Shown here: in pieces, positions 10,088 through 21,021 of the stretch | How positions within the stretch are numbered: the first letter of the stretch is position 1 | Layout of the letters: each line of letters starts with the position of its first letter | NCBI RefSeq assembly: GCF_042453785.1 | Contig: NC_091671.1 | Location: 6,456,001 to 6,520,000 of the forward strand | Length of the DNA stretch: 64,000 nt | DNA from: Malus domestica | Lineage: Eukaryota > Streptophyta > Magnoliopsida > Rosales > Rosaceae | Reading direction: 5' to 3' | Translations under genes and position numbers: made by a program | The notes under the pieces: model-generated | Seen by the model: the letters and a program-made list of their open reading frames with translations, nothing else | The model's database searches: none | Told to the model about the DNA's origin: nothing

Positions 10088-12978
10088 CTTTGGTGCTCCA
10101 CTGACAGTCCCAACTGGCAACGCAGTACGCAGAACATCCCAGCTAGTTAAATCATCAGGTAACTCTCCAGTGACCTACAATTACATTAAACTTTCATCCC
10201 TTAATTCAATTGGTGGTTGAGTACGTCACACTGATGAAAGTAGATATAGACCCCATGAGGAAAAATTCTGAAACTAATGTCTACAGATGCCCGGATGTAT
10301 CATCAATCGTTATAGATATTACTTTACTTATTATGTGTATTACCAAAAGGAGATACTTACTGTTGAACTTATGTGCATGACATGGGAATAACGCTCAATG
10401 TTCATGAGCTTCTCAACCTTGACAGAACCAGGTTTTGAGACCTGCATGAGCAAATTATTAATCGCGTTATTATGGCCACAATATACTTAAGAAAAAACAG
10501 ATCATGATTAAAATCTTCTAAATATAAGAAACAGTAGTCATGTAAGCCATGAACAGACAAGGCACCAAGTGTAAACTTATTATGCTAATGCTGAAAGATA
10601 CATTAATGAAATATTTTTACCTGCCATAGATTGAAAATAGATACCGGGGAGAATAAAATTTAGCATATGCATGGTATAACAATCTCGAGAATAAAATTCA
10701 ACATACAGTAATAATCATACAAATAGGAGAAAGGAAAGATTATAAACCTTCCCGACATCATTCCTCCCCAAGTCTACAAGCATAATATGCTCTGCACATT
10801 GCTTTTCATCATTCAAAAGCTGCTTTTCCAGCAATAAATCTTCTTTAGGTGTTTTTCCTCTTCTAACAGTCCCAGCAAGAGGCCGGTTGGTGATCGTTTG
10901 CTATTAACAAAAAAAAGAAACGCACAGCTCAGCAATTTAGCTAATGAAGATTACAACACTATAGTAGGAAAACAAAAGGGACCAAAGAAAACATAAAAGG
11001 TAGGACATCTTGTAGGAACTAGCAACAGAATAAGACGAACACTCAGATGTTAAAATTTTTTGGACTTCCTTTACTTACCTTCTTCACACGTGTCAGAATT
11101 TCTGGACTTGAAGCAACAAGAATACAGCCTCTAGCCTGATTATGGAAGTATATACTCATATAATCTCAGAATTACAAGGTGAACAAGTAGATTGGAATTT
11201 GGAACCAATGACTCACTGAAAACGAGGCAAACCTGTAAATAAGTCATATACGGACTTGGATTAACTATCCTTAATGCTCGGTAAATTTCAAATGGGTCTG
11301 CAAATGTTCGCCTCTCAAAACGCTGGCTTAATACAGTCTGAAATAGATCCCCAGCTAGAGTGTGTTCTTTAGCTGCCAGAACTGCCTCCTTATATTCCTC
11401 ACTTGTCAAGCTTGAGTCCTCCAATTTAGTACCAAAGAGTTGAGTGTTGAACTCTATTGAACCTGCAGGCAGCCTCAGGCTGAAATTGACAGTCGGTACA
11501 TTTTTACATTAACCTTAAGTCTTTTTTTTCCCTTTTTTTTAAAAAAGTAATTAATAAGTATGGAGAACTCCTCATTGAAGAAAGGAGTTGATTACTCACG
11601 TGATACTCTAGATACCAATGTTTTCAATCTATTTATTCCATCATTGAAGGCCTCCTCAACAGAAGAATATTAATCTAATTGCACCCAGTGAATTACATGT
11701 GCTTTCTATAGTAGACAAATATTTTGATTCACCGTGGCAGAAAAAAACAAACAAGAACTTTGAAGAGAAAGAATAAGCATAAGAGCGAGTAACTTGGAAG
11801 AAGAAAAAAAACTAATTTAACAATAAAAAGTAGATGTCTTTATGCTGACATGCATTTGAATCGAAGTGTCTCCAATTCATATATTTCTTCACTGAAATCT
11901 AGCATGAAAATCACAGTACCTTGTCCACATGATCGAACACTATCACATCATCATAAAAACCAAGATGAACATCAGGAAGATTTCTGTCATCTGGTGGTGC
12001 ACTCGGAAATGGCAGATTTTTCTTCTCAACATAACGTACTGTATCATAAGAGAAGTAACCAACCCAGCCGCCTGATAAAGAGAGTGGATGTTGTTAACCA
12101 CCAACTTGTGACTTCGAGAACCTCCATTTTTAAGATTGAATAATGCAATAATACAAGGATAAATTTATGGCAATTTTGTGCCAAAGAAGTCTTTTGCGAA
12201 AGCCCAGAATATCACGCAATACATAACACTAGTGTCAACACAGTACATCTACAACCTAACAAAATGTACAGGAAAATATGAGCACACTGATAACCCACAG
12301 TTCTACTTGCCTAGTCCAAAACTTTGAGACTAAGAAGGGAAAAATAAGCAAAGCATGGTCTTCATTTTTATAAATAACTTCACCACAACTTTACAAATCT
12401 AAGTTTTGTTAACGAACCACATTTAAGGAGAACTGGTTTACTTTGAACTGAGAGGATTAAGATATGAGTACTACTAAAGCGTGTTATTTGTGTACTTATC
12501 ATACCACAAAATGCTTCTGGAAGTTCATCAAGAAGTTGGGGTGTCCATCCCTCCATGATTCTCCGAGGAACAGTCATTGGATCCTCCACAAACTCCTCTG
12601 TCCTACAACCTTCTTTGTGGTCCATAATGGTAACCATGTTCTCCTTAGCCACGATTTCAATGGATGGTTGGGCACCAATAACACTGTGCCGGCCCTAACA
12701 AATGATTGACACCAAAAATTTGTAAGTGATCAATTATGGTCTACAGTCAGATGCAAACAAATACAAATGATACAAGGGGCTGAGGACGCTTACAACATTG
12801 GAGTCGTTGGAACCCGGCTCAACTGACTCAAACAGAAAACTTGGAGCATCTCTATCATCCTCCTTAACCAGACACCGGTAAGCGAGAACAGGAGTTAGAT
12901 GATCCGAGAATATGCTCCGAGACAGAGGAATTAAATTCCCCTTCTTCGAGGCTTCTACAAACTTCTCTGATTCGTCGG
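10088..12978 (-). pseudogene. Anthranilate synthase alpha subunit, partial and disrupted
   Basis: This matches plant anthranilate synthase component I, the plastid enzyme converting chorismate to anthranilate in tryptophan synthesis. Minus-strand exons, in coding order: 12978-12794 (NLIPLSRSIFSDHLTPVLAY), 12694-12505 (RHSVIGAQPS, EEFVEDPM), 12071-11920 (GWVGYFSYDTVRYVEKK), 11705-11600 (VIHW), 11479-11233 (FERRTFADPF, NPSPYM), 11135-11079 (ARGCILVASSPEIL), 10900-10748 ([25 protein letters not shown]), 10441-10361 (VEKLMNIERYSHVMHIS) and 10174-10088 ([11 protein letters not shown]). All have AG/GT borders. Exon 11705-11600 has an in-frame TAA at 11672-11670, and its junction to the next exon appears out of phase. 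The first exon with the transit peptide is missing. Everything after GTVSGAPK is missing too: the compound insertion starts there, and no further exon is visible to its left. Confidence 0.85.
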
Positions 12979-13334
12979 CTGCAGTAAAATCAATCGTACA
13001 AATCAAAACTCGCATTAGTATAACCAATTCAGTTCCTTACAAACAGACATTGCCTGACAGAATCAAATTTTGAATTCTAAAATTTGGGCAGATTATAATC
13101 ATATAAAGACCACCACTTTCATTGTTCTGCTAATCGAACCGAAATTAGCATTTTACAATGTAAATCAAAACACAATTAACTAAAAACCCAGGAATTCATT
13201 TTCTTTATTTTCTTCCAGCAAAACAGTCATAGATACTCAAATGTAAATGGCTAATACTCAATTATCCCCCCCAAAGTTCTACATTTTCTCGGAAACCAAA
13301 CACATTCCAGAAAGCAAATGTAGTTGAATCAACT
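12979..13334. other. Remnant of the intron upstream of the ASA fragment
   Basis: AT-rich sequence upstream (on the minus strand) of the first visible anthranilate synthase exon. No coding potential is seen. The expected first exon is not found before copia-related sequence begins at about 13335. Confidence 0.5.
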
Positions 13335-13850
13335 GCTCCAGAAGAAAAATTGAAACGAGCCACAAAAAAAATTACAAAGGTCGGGAAGAAAAAAGACAAT
13401 GCGAAGGTGCAAATTAAAGGAATCAAGCGAAGGAGGAAGGGTGCCGATGTGGGTAATGTACGTAGTATTGCCTACCCAATAAACATTAGAAGGAGAAGGA
13501 GCCGCATAGGACTCCATACGAGCAACCAAAGACGATTGACTCGTAATGTGAAGGTTAGCACCAGTGTCGGGATGCCAAAGTGGGTCAGGCTTCTGTTCAG
13601 ACTGGGTTGCAGCAAAGGGTGCGGCCTGATCAGGCCCACAGTACCTGTGCGGGCAGGTCTGGATATGCTGGAACGTATTGCAGTTATAGCGCCAAAGAGG
13701 GCCTAGGAGCAGGCCAACTGGGCTAAGAAAAATTGGGCAGAAAATTGGGCCGAACAGGAGCAAAGGGCTGCTCCAGTATTTGTTGATGGGGATGTTGCCA
13801 ATGTTGCTGGACTGGGCCCGCAGCATTAAAGGGCCGACCACCACCACTAG
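13335..13850 (-). mobile_element. Ty1/copia gag-pol fragment
   Basis: The minus strand encodes LWHPDTGANLHITSQSSL and VYWVGNTTYITHIGTLPP. The DTGA motif and the following spacing are typical of the protease/pre-integrase region of plant copia polyproteins. Upstream residues (WRYNCNTFQHIQTC) look like a degraded gag zinc-knuckle region. LTRs, integrase and RT are absent. Its upstream part matches another copia scrap at about 59940-60130, just 5' of CNL4. Confidence 0.8.
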
Positions 13851-13969
13851 AATTAAATTATTGACAAGTGAAAACCAAAAAGCACCAAAAGATTAGGTAA
13901 AAGATTTTTCTGTAGTTTTAAAGAACCCAATTGCCATTTAAAGGGGCTAATCATGAATATTATTAGGCT

Positions 13970-14310
13970 TTTTAAGCTAGAATAGTTTTTAAAATTGGCA
14001 TAACTCCTTACTTTGAGCTGAGATTTTAAAATCGATAGAACTGAACTCTTAGTTTGTTTACCATCAATTATTTTGGTCATTTTATAAAAAAATTTCATTT
14101 AATAAGGTAAAAAGATAAAAATACCCTTAGTTTTCTATCAAACTGAGGATATTTTTGTCATTTAGTCCTTATTTAATGGAGATTTTTCACAAAAAGAAAA
14201 AAGTGATCGATGATGGACAAGCTCAAGAGCGATCTTTATTGATTTCAAATAGCAGGATCAAATTGAGAATATATGACAATTTCGGAGATCATTTTAGATG
14301 CACAAAAATT
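13970..14310. repeat. Imperfect foldback element
   Basis: Sequence on either side of about 14125 is roughly self-complementary over arms of 100 bases or more. For example the TTTAATAAGG region on the left pairs with CCTTATTTAA on the right, and further matches extend outward. It has the form of an old foldback or MITE. No clean target duplication was identified. Confidence 0.4.
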
Positions 14311-14384
14311 GTCGTAATGTACTGTGTTTGCTTAATATCATGTGAATGCAGATTCTGGTATGTAGCATTACAAACGTGAATGCA

Positions 14385-14520
14385 GATTCTGTCCGAGTCC
14401 TTCCCAATTATTCAAACATTGCGATAACGACTCCAATGGCATCTACTACTGTGCTAAATATAATAAAGTCAGTCTCTGTTAATGATCAAATCCAACAACT
14501 CTTGATTATCGAGTTGACGA
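14385..14520 (+). pseudogene. CNL promoter relic without a gene
   Basis: This closely resembles the CNL2 upstream region at 17245-17360 (shared pieces TTCCCAATTATTC, AACATTGCGATAACGACTCC, TATAATAAAGTCAGTCT, ATCCAACAACTCTTG) and, more weakly, CNL3 upstream at 50835-50920. No CNL coding sequence follows. It appears to be the leftover 5' flank of a lost or rearranged CNL copy. Confidence 0.65.
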
Positions 14521-17244
14521 AAGTTGGCTTCGTCGCTTCACTTACCGCTTCATCGCTTCATCGCTTCATCTCTTCCATCAACTCTCATACTCTTCAATCG
14601 CTTCAAAGTCTTGCGATCTGTTTCCGAGCGATCCGGACTGTCTTCATGCCTTCGTCTTTCATCTTCGAAATTCAAATTTAAGGTATGAAGTCGACTTTCA
14701 AGTTTCGAAATGAGGGAGGATTTTGTATAATTTCAAAATCAGCGAGTAGTTTTTAATAAGGTCTTCAATTGATTTAGGGTTTTCTTCAACTTCAATATCG
14801 TCTTATGGTTTTAGTTTAAAATTTTGACTTCAATCTCATTATTTTGATTCTAATTCAATAAATTTGTGTAACGTAGAGTTTTCTATCGGAGAAGGGGGTT
14901 GACCTTTGAATTGGGCTATTGTGTTGGTTGCTGTTGCTCGACCAACAGGTAAAAATCTCATACTTTGGCATTCCGTGAACGTTGGTTGCTTGCTGCAAAT
15001 TTGATGGGCAAAATGATGGAAAAAAAGAAAGAAAACCCAGTCATTTGGTTTACTTTTTCCAACTTTTGGTATACACAGCTAAGCTGGAAGGGTAGGTTGG
15101 TTAATGGTTATGGCGTTTAACCCTTTTTCTTAAGGAAGAATTTACCTCTTTTTTTTATTTAAAAAAAAATTTCAAATGAAAAAAAAAAATGTCATATCAT
15201 ATTAGTTTGTCCTTGAAATTTTATTTTGCTTTTAGATTTTATTTGTTGTGCTAGAGATGGAAGGGACGTTTTTAGGATAGATTACTTGTACTAAGCTGGG
15301 AGAATCCTATAGGATATTTAGAAGTAGATATTGCATCTTCTTAGAAGTTGTGATTACTTGCAACGCAACCCAATTCCTAGATTGTAGGAACTCCAAGACA
15401 TATAGAGGGTCTGGCCGATTCCATACTCGATCAGATCCCTATGCCTTGCAGAACAAGCATGGTCATTCTCAGCAAAATTGCTCGGACTTCGCCCACAGCT
15501 CTAGAACAGGATGATGGTGGCATCACTGCTGACCAGACTTCTGAGGTAACTGTATTCCAACTGCCTTACTCCGGCTCTGAAAAATTATGATCCCAACGAC
15601 GAATAAAAAAAAAAAAGCCGCAATGATGAAATAAATTGTCAAAGTCCAAATAAATGACAAAAAACCGTTGAAAATATATATATCCTTAGACCACAAAAGC
15701 ATGACTGAAATAACAAGAGATGACACGTCATTCAGTACTTCTCATGAAGTCACTAGGGATCAAGCATTTTATCAGAAACAGAGGCAAAGTAGGTTTTATT
15801 TTTCTTTATTCAAAATTTTATTCAGAGACTTAGGTAACGTAGGTTTTTGTTCATTTGTAAGTGATGTATTTTTGCTCCCCAAAGTGTTGTCTTTATAGGG
15901 ACTTGTGTTCTGTTTTTATCCAGTAGATTTTTGCTTATTCTTAACTCGTAAGTGATTTGTTGTTCTTCGAATCGTCTATTTTGTAGAGAGAAGTTCTGTT
16001 TTAGCTCCGGTTCCAAATTTTTTTTTAGCAAAATTGCTCCTCAAGAGTCTTCCCATACAAAATCTAATTGTTAGCCTTTTATGTTAATGTGTTGTTGACA
16101 ACTTACCCTAACAAAAGAAAAGATTAGCAAAAGAAAATCAAATGATACTCTGCCTGTTTCGCATGCAGATGCTGCATAAGCTTTCCGTTCAGTCTGAGAG
16201 GACCCTTAGTAGCAGATTATACAAGTGTACACATACAATCAAAAGTTTCAATCCCAGTCTCCGCATTCCTCAATAGTTCAAGGTCTTTGATTGACTAGAA
16301 GGCCGGTTAACACCAGAAACCACAACACCACCAACAATTACTTCACCTTAGGTACAATTAAACAACCATAATTTCAAATTTAATTTTTTTTTTTTTTTTA
16401 ATTTTCTTCTTTGATCTGCAGCCTTTAAATACGTAATCACACCAACCATGTTGATATGAACAACCTGATGTGTGTTTTTTGCGTGGGATGTGATTTTTTA
16501 TTTTCTAGGTTATTTTCTTGAATTTCTTTATTTTTCGAATCGGTTATTGTTAAATTTGTATTGTTACTGGAGATTTGCGTGTTGGGTAAGAGATAAAAAC
16601 GCAAGCTTTCGCATAAGTAAAATTCATTTTGATTCCAGCTTTTTGCTGATTGTCTGGGTGCTTGTTGATGTTCATCTGTTTTCGGGTTTCAATTTTTCAG
16701 TATAAGTTTGTATTTCATGCTTTATGTCTGCATGAAGTGTTATCTGATGCTAAAATTTGTTTCTTTTAATTGTTTGGTAATTCAGAATTAGATTTATGGG
16801 TTGAATTCAGTTATAAGAACTATAAATTAAGGTGGATTTAATGCTCAGATCATGCAAGAGTAGATATGTATTAGGTTTCTGTGAAAGGTTGAGTTATAAA
16901 TGCAGAGTCAAGGTCAAAAGCTTACTGAGCTTGATGATGAATTGCCTGTAGATAAGCGGGCGTGTAATTCATTGGAGTTTAGAGCGAGTTTATCAAACTC
17001 TTCAGCTCAAATCCATATGAATTCTATGAACTCCACACCTGAAACCAATCGTAATATAGACACTTGGACACCTATTTGTTTCTTAATGTAAATAGGGTTG
17101 TAAAATAGATTTCCACATGTATGTAAATAGTGTTGCATATCATATACACTTAAAACCCGCAGCATCGCACAGGCACTCTTGCTAGTGCCAAACGAAGACA
17201 GCTGCCTATTTTTTGTCTCAGACGGGATCGAGAAGCCTTAAACT
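14521..17244. other. Intergenic stretch, no recognised gene
   Basis: AT-rich sequence with homopolymer tracts (around 15150-15190 and 16380-16400). A minus-strand ORF at 15523-15726 would encode 67 residues with a long hydrophobic segment (FIIAAFFFLFVVGIIIF), but it has no recognisable family or context. No supported gene was seen. Confidence 0.5.
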
Positions 17245-17483
17245 ATGCGATTCCTTCCCAATTATTCGAACATTGCGATAACGACTCCAAAAAGCATATA
17301 CTATAGTGTTAAATATAATATAGTCAGTCTTTGTTTATTATCAATCCAACAACTCTTGGTTTCTCCTTGTTTATCTAGCGAAAACTAACCATAGTTTTCG
17401 TTACGTTGATATTGCTAGCTAATTTGTGATTATTGTCTCCCAGCAAAACTGAATTCCATTAATTTGCAAAGAAGAGATCGATC
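17245..17483 (+). promoter_or_regulatory. CNL2 promoter / 5' UTR region
   Basis: This is homologous to the CNL3 upstream region. It contains a near-palindrome at 17379-17400 (CGAAAACTA, 4-base gap, TAGTTTTCG) that is a perfect 22-bp palindrome in CNL3, then a conserved leader TGCTAGCTAATTTGTGATTA and CAAAGAAGAGATCGATC before the ATG at 17484. Function is inferred from conservation only. Confidence 0.5.
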
Positions 17484-19826
17484 ATGGCTTTGGCGGTGGT
17501 AGGTGGAGCCGTTCTCTCCGGTTTCTTCCAGCAAGTATTTGTGAAGTTGGATTCTTTGGATGTCAAGAACTTCATCCGGGGAAAGAAACGGACCGGTGGG
17601 TTACTAAACAAGTTGGAGACCATGTTGCTGTATCTTAATGCCGTTTTTGATGATGCTGAAAACAAGCAAATTAGTAACTCAGGTGTGAGGCAGTGGCTGA
17701 ATAAGCTTAAAGAGGTAGTCCTTAATGCAGAGGATCTGTTGGACGAGGTCAAGACAGAAGTGTTAAGGCGGAAAATAGAAGCTGAATTTGGAAGTAGTAC
17801 AAGCAAGGTACAAGACCTCATATCTGCTTCTTTTCATCTTTTGAGGAGTCAGTGGACTCGAAGATAGAGGATATTCTTGAGAGGCTAGGCTCCATTGTAG
17901 AACAAAAAGATGCCTTTGGTTTGAAAGAAGGTGGAAGTCACAGAATCTCACAAACACTACCTTCAACTTCTTTGGGTGAAGGCTCTGATGTGTATGGAAG
18001 AGCTCATGACAAAGAAGACATCATTAAATTGTTGCTGTCAGATGACGTTGCTGACAGTAAGATAGGCGTCATTCCGATCGTGGGGATGGGTGGGATCGGA
18101 AAGACCACCCTTGCTCAACTCTTGTACAACGATGATAAAGTGAAGCAACATTTTGAGCTCCAAGCATGGGTTTGTGTTTCTGATGAATTTGACGTTGTTA
18201 AGATCACACAAACAATTTATGCATCGGTCACTTCACAAACTCATGATACCACAGACCTGAACCAGCTTCAAGTTAAACTCAAAGATGCTTTGGTGGGGAA
18301 GAAGTTTCTTTTTGTTCTTGATGATGTTTGGAACGAGAATTACAATATTTGGGATTCCTTAAGGCGCCCCTTCGAGTATGGGGCTCATGGAAGTAAGATC
18401 CTTGTCACTGCAAGGAATGATGGTGTTGCATCTACGATGGGTAATTTTCCTACCCACCATTTAAAGCACTTACTTGAGGAAGACTGTTGGCTTTTATTTG
18501 CAAAGCATGCCTTAAAAAATGCAACTGTTGATATGGATCCAAATCTTGAAGTAATTGGAAGGCAAATCGTTAGCAAGTGTAACGGTCTTCCTTTAGCTGC
18601 GAAATCACTTGGTGCTCTCTTACGCTCTGAATCAAACGTGGAGGAATGGGAAAATGTACTCAAAAGTGAAATATGGGAGTTGTCAGATACAAAGACGGAC
18701 ATTATGCCTGCACTATGGCTAAGTTACCAGTACTTGTCTCTGGTGTTGAAGCGTTGTTTTGCCTATTGTTCGATATTTCCCAAAGATTATGAATTTCGCA
18801 AGTCTGAATTAGTTTTGTTGTGGATGGCCGAAGATCTTTTACAACCCCAAAAGAAGACTTTGTTAGAGGATGTTGGAGAGAAATACTTTGATGACCTAAT
18901 CTCACGGTCATTTTTTCAGCACTCGTTGTCAAATAACAGTTTCATCATGCATGATTTGATTCATGATTTGGCGACGTATGTATCTGGAGAATTTTGCATT
19001 AGTTTGGAAGACCACGACTTCACATTGGGCAATGTGAGCAAGGGTCGTCATTTCTCTTGTATGGAATCGTCTAATGTTGATTTCAAGAGATATGACACTA
19101 TTTATGAAGCTAAGTATCTGCGCACCTTCATTCTAGGCAACCTCTATTCATTGCCGACAGTACAGCTTGATCTCCTTTTAATGCTACAATGTTTAAGAGT
19201 TCTCAAACTAAGTGTCAAGGAGTTGCCTGATTCGATTAGAAACTTGAGGCATCTACGATACCTTGACTTGTGTGACACTCTAATCCAGAAATTACCAGAT
19301 ACGGTATGCAGTTTGTGTAATTTGCAAACGTTATTGTTGTCGAATTGTCGCCATCTTGTTGAGTTGCCCACTGATTTGAGAAGACTAATCAATTTGCGCC
19401 ATCTTGATATAAGAAGTACAGTGATAAAAAAGATGCCACTCCACATGGGCAAATTGAAAGATCTCCAGACATTTAGAGGTGAATTTGTTTTAGACAATGA
19501 TACTGGAGGAAACATTGCTGACCTAAAGGGGTTTGAGCAATTGCGTGGGAAACTACATATTTCAGGGCTTCAAAATATTGTACATGCTGAGGATGCGTTG
19601 GAAGCCAAACTGAGGGACAAGAAACGTCTCAGAAAAGTAATTTTCAAATGGGAAGGTGACACTATCGATTCTCAAAACAATAGAAGAGTGCTGTGCAACC
19701 TGCAGCCCCATACAAACGTGAAAGTACTTACAATAGAAGGATATGGTGGTACAACGTTTCCAAGTTGGTTAGGAGATGAGTCTTTCTCTAATCTTATCAG
19801 TCTCCGACTTGTGGCTTGTGGATATT

Positions 19827-20055
19827 TGTTGGAATGCATGAAAGTCATATCTTTTGTTAAAATGCATGCATGAAATAAACATGTTGGATGACTAGTGAAT
19901 TAGGCTAGTCAACCTTCTTTGTGTAAATTAGGCAAGTTAGGCAAGTTAGGAAATTAGACAAGTTAGGCAAGTTAGGCTTATGTTATCTTTCTTTTCCTAT
20001 ATAATGTTTCATCTTGTAATTGTTTTGATATGAAAAACACATCAAAAATTCTACA
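19827..20055 (+). repeat. TRIM left LTR
   Basis: 229 bp, TG...CA ends, with a TATATAA-like box near 20000 and reiterated AAGTTAGGC units. It introduces the stop that closes the upstream CNL2 frame at 19873. Confidence 0.93.
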
Positions 20056-20110
20056 TGGTATCAGAGCAGGAACTCGAAATTCCTGGCTCTGTTGATCGTT
20101 TCCGCTAAGT

Positions 20111-20427
20111 TTCTTTTACTCTAAGCCAAGATGGCTGGAGAACTTTTACTCTAAGCCAAGATGGCTGGAGAACATTTACTCTAAGCCAAGATGGCTGGAG
20201 AACATTTACTCTAAGCCAAGATGGCTGGAGAACTTTTACTCTAAGCCAAGATGGCTAGAGAACATTTACTCTAAGCCAAGATGGCCGGAGAACATTTACT
20301 CATTTACTCTAAGCCAAGATGGCTAGAGAACATTTATTCTAAGCCAAGATGGCTAGAGAACATTTATTCTAAGCCAAGATGGCTGGAGAACATTTACTCA
20401 TTTACTCTAAGCCAAGATGGCTGGAGA
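20111..20427 (+). repeat. Ten 30-bp leader repeats, most of them a closed mini-ORF
   Basis: The unit, centred on TCTAAGCCAAGATGGCTGGA, occurs about ten times; two junctions carry an extra 8 bp. In the first nine units the sequence reads ATG, four to six codons and TAA (Met-Ala-Gly-Glu-His/Leu-Leu-Leu-stop, with Arg for Gly in some copies). The last unit escapes the stop and opens the ORF at 20417. Because 30 is a multiple of 3, most units share one frame. Confidence 0.85.
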
Positions 20428-20776
20428 ACATTATGAAGCTGAGAGCTCGATGGATGCTTTAGCTCTACCTAACGTTGTTCAAGTTTGTGGCACGAAGCCA
20501 TTATTCTTTGTTTGCAGCACGAAGCCATTTCAAGTTTGTTTGTTTACTGCACGAAGCCATTACTGTTTGTTTGCAGCACAAAGCCATTTCAAGTTTGTTT
20601 GTTTGCGGCACGAAGCCATTACTGTTTGTTTGCGGCACGAAGCCATTTCAAGTGGGAATTTGGTAACATGGCGCAGCAAGAAGCAAAGCATTATTTTTAC
20701 TAAACCTCTTCCTACGGTTCAGTTCATGCGCATTCTGTCCAAGCTTGGCTCAAGGAATCCCCTCGATCCAGCTTGA
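20417..20776 (+). CDS. Short TRIM interior ORF, gag-start remnant
   Basis: 119 codons beginning MAGEHYEAESSMDALALP. The start resembles the first residues of a copia gag, but the rest is a translation of alternating repeats (about 20500-20655, around GCACGAAGCCATT). No domain is recognised. It is probably a vestige of the parental element rather than a functional protein. Confidence 0.4.
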   Translation: MAGEHYEAESSMDALALPNVVQVCGTKPLFFVCSTKPFQVCLFTARSHYCLFAAQSHFKFVCLRHEAITVCLRHEAISSGNLVTWRSKKQSIIFTKPLPTVQFMRILSKLGSRNPLDPA

Positions 20777-20783
20777 GGGGGAG

Positions 20784-21021
20784 TGTTGGAATGCATGAAA
20801 GTCATATCTTTTGTTAAAATGCATGCATGAAATAAACATGTTGGATGACTAGTGAATTAGGCTAGTCAACCTTCTTTGTGTAAATTAGGCAAGTTAGGCA
20901 AGTTAGGAAATTAGACAAGTTAGGCAAGTTAGGCAAGTTAGGCTTATGTTATCTTTCTTTTCCTATATAATGTTTCATCTTGTAATTGTTTTGATATGAA
21001 AAACACATCAAAAATTCTACA
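20784..21021 (+). repeat. TRIM right LTR
   Basis: 238 bp, nine longer than the left LTR through one extra AAGTTAGGC-type repeat. It is followed by the ATATT target duplication and then the CNL2 LRR frame. Confidence 0.93.

Larger units (their letters stand above)
19827..21021 (+). mobile_element. TRIM-type miniature LTR retrotransposon inside CNL2
   Basis: The terminal repeats are 19827-20055 and 20784-21021. They look identical except for one extra 9-bp AAGTTAGGC-type unit in the right copy. Each begins TGTTGGAATG and ends TTCTACA. The primer-binding site TGGTATCAGAGC (initiator tRNA-Met type) follows the left LTR at 20056. A purine tract (TTGAGGGGGAG) precedes the right LTR. A 5-bp target duplication ATATT lies at 19822-19826 and 21022-21026. 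The 728-bp interior has no gag-pol, only tandem repeats and a short ORF, so it must be moved in trans. Near-identical LTRs imply a recent insertion. Confidence 0.95.

Noticed and set aside
15523..15726. 67-codon ORF with one hydrophobic segment
   Set aside because: Too short, T-rich codons account for the hydrophobicity, and no homologue is recognised or repeated in the window.
20056..20067. tRNA-like sequence TGGTATCAGAGC
   Set aside because: It is the LTR-element primer-binding site complementary to the tRNA-Met 3' end, not a tRNA gene. The same applies to 23003-23016.
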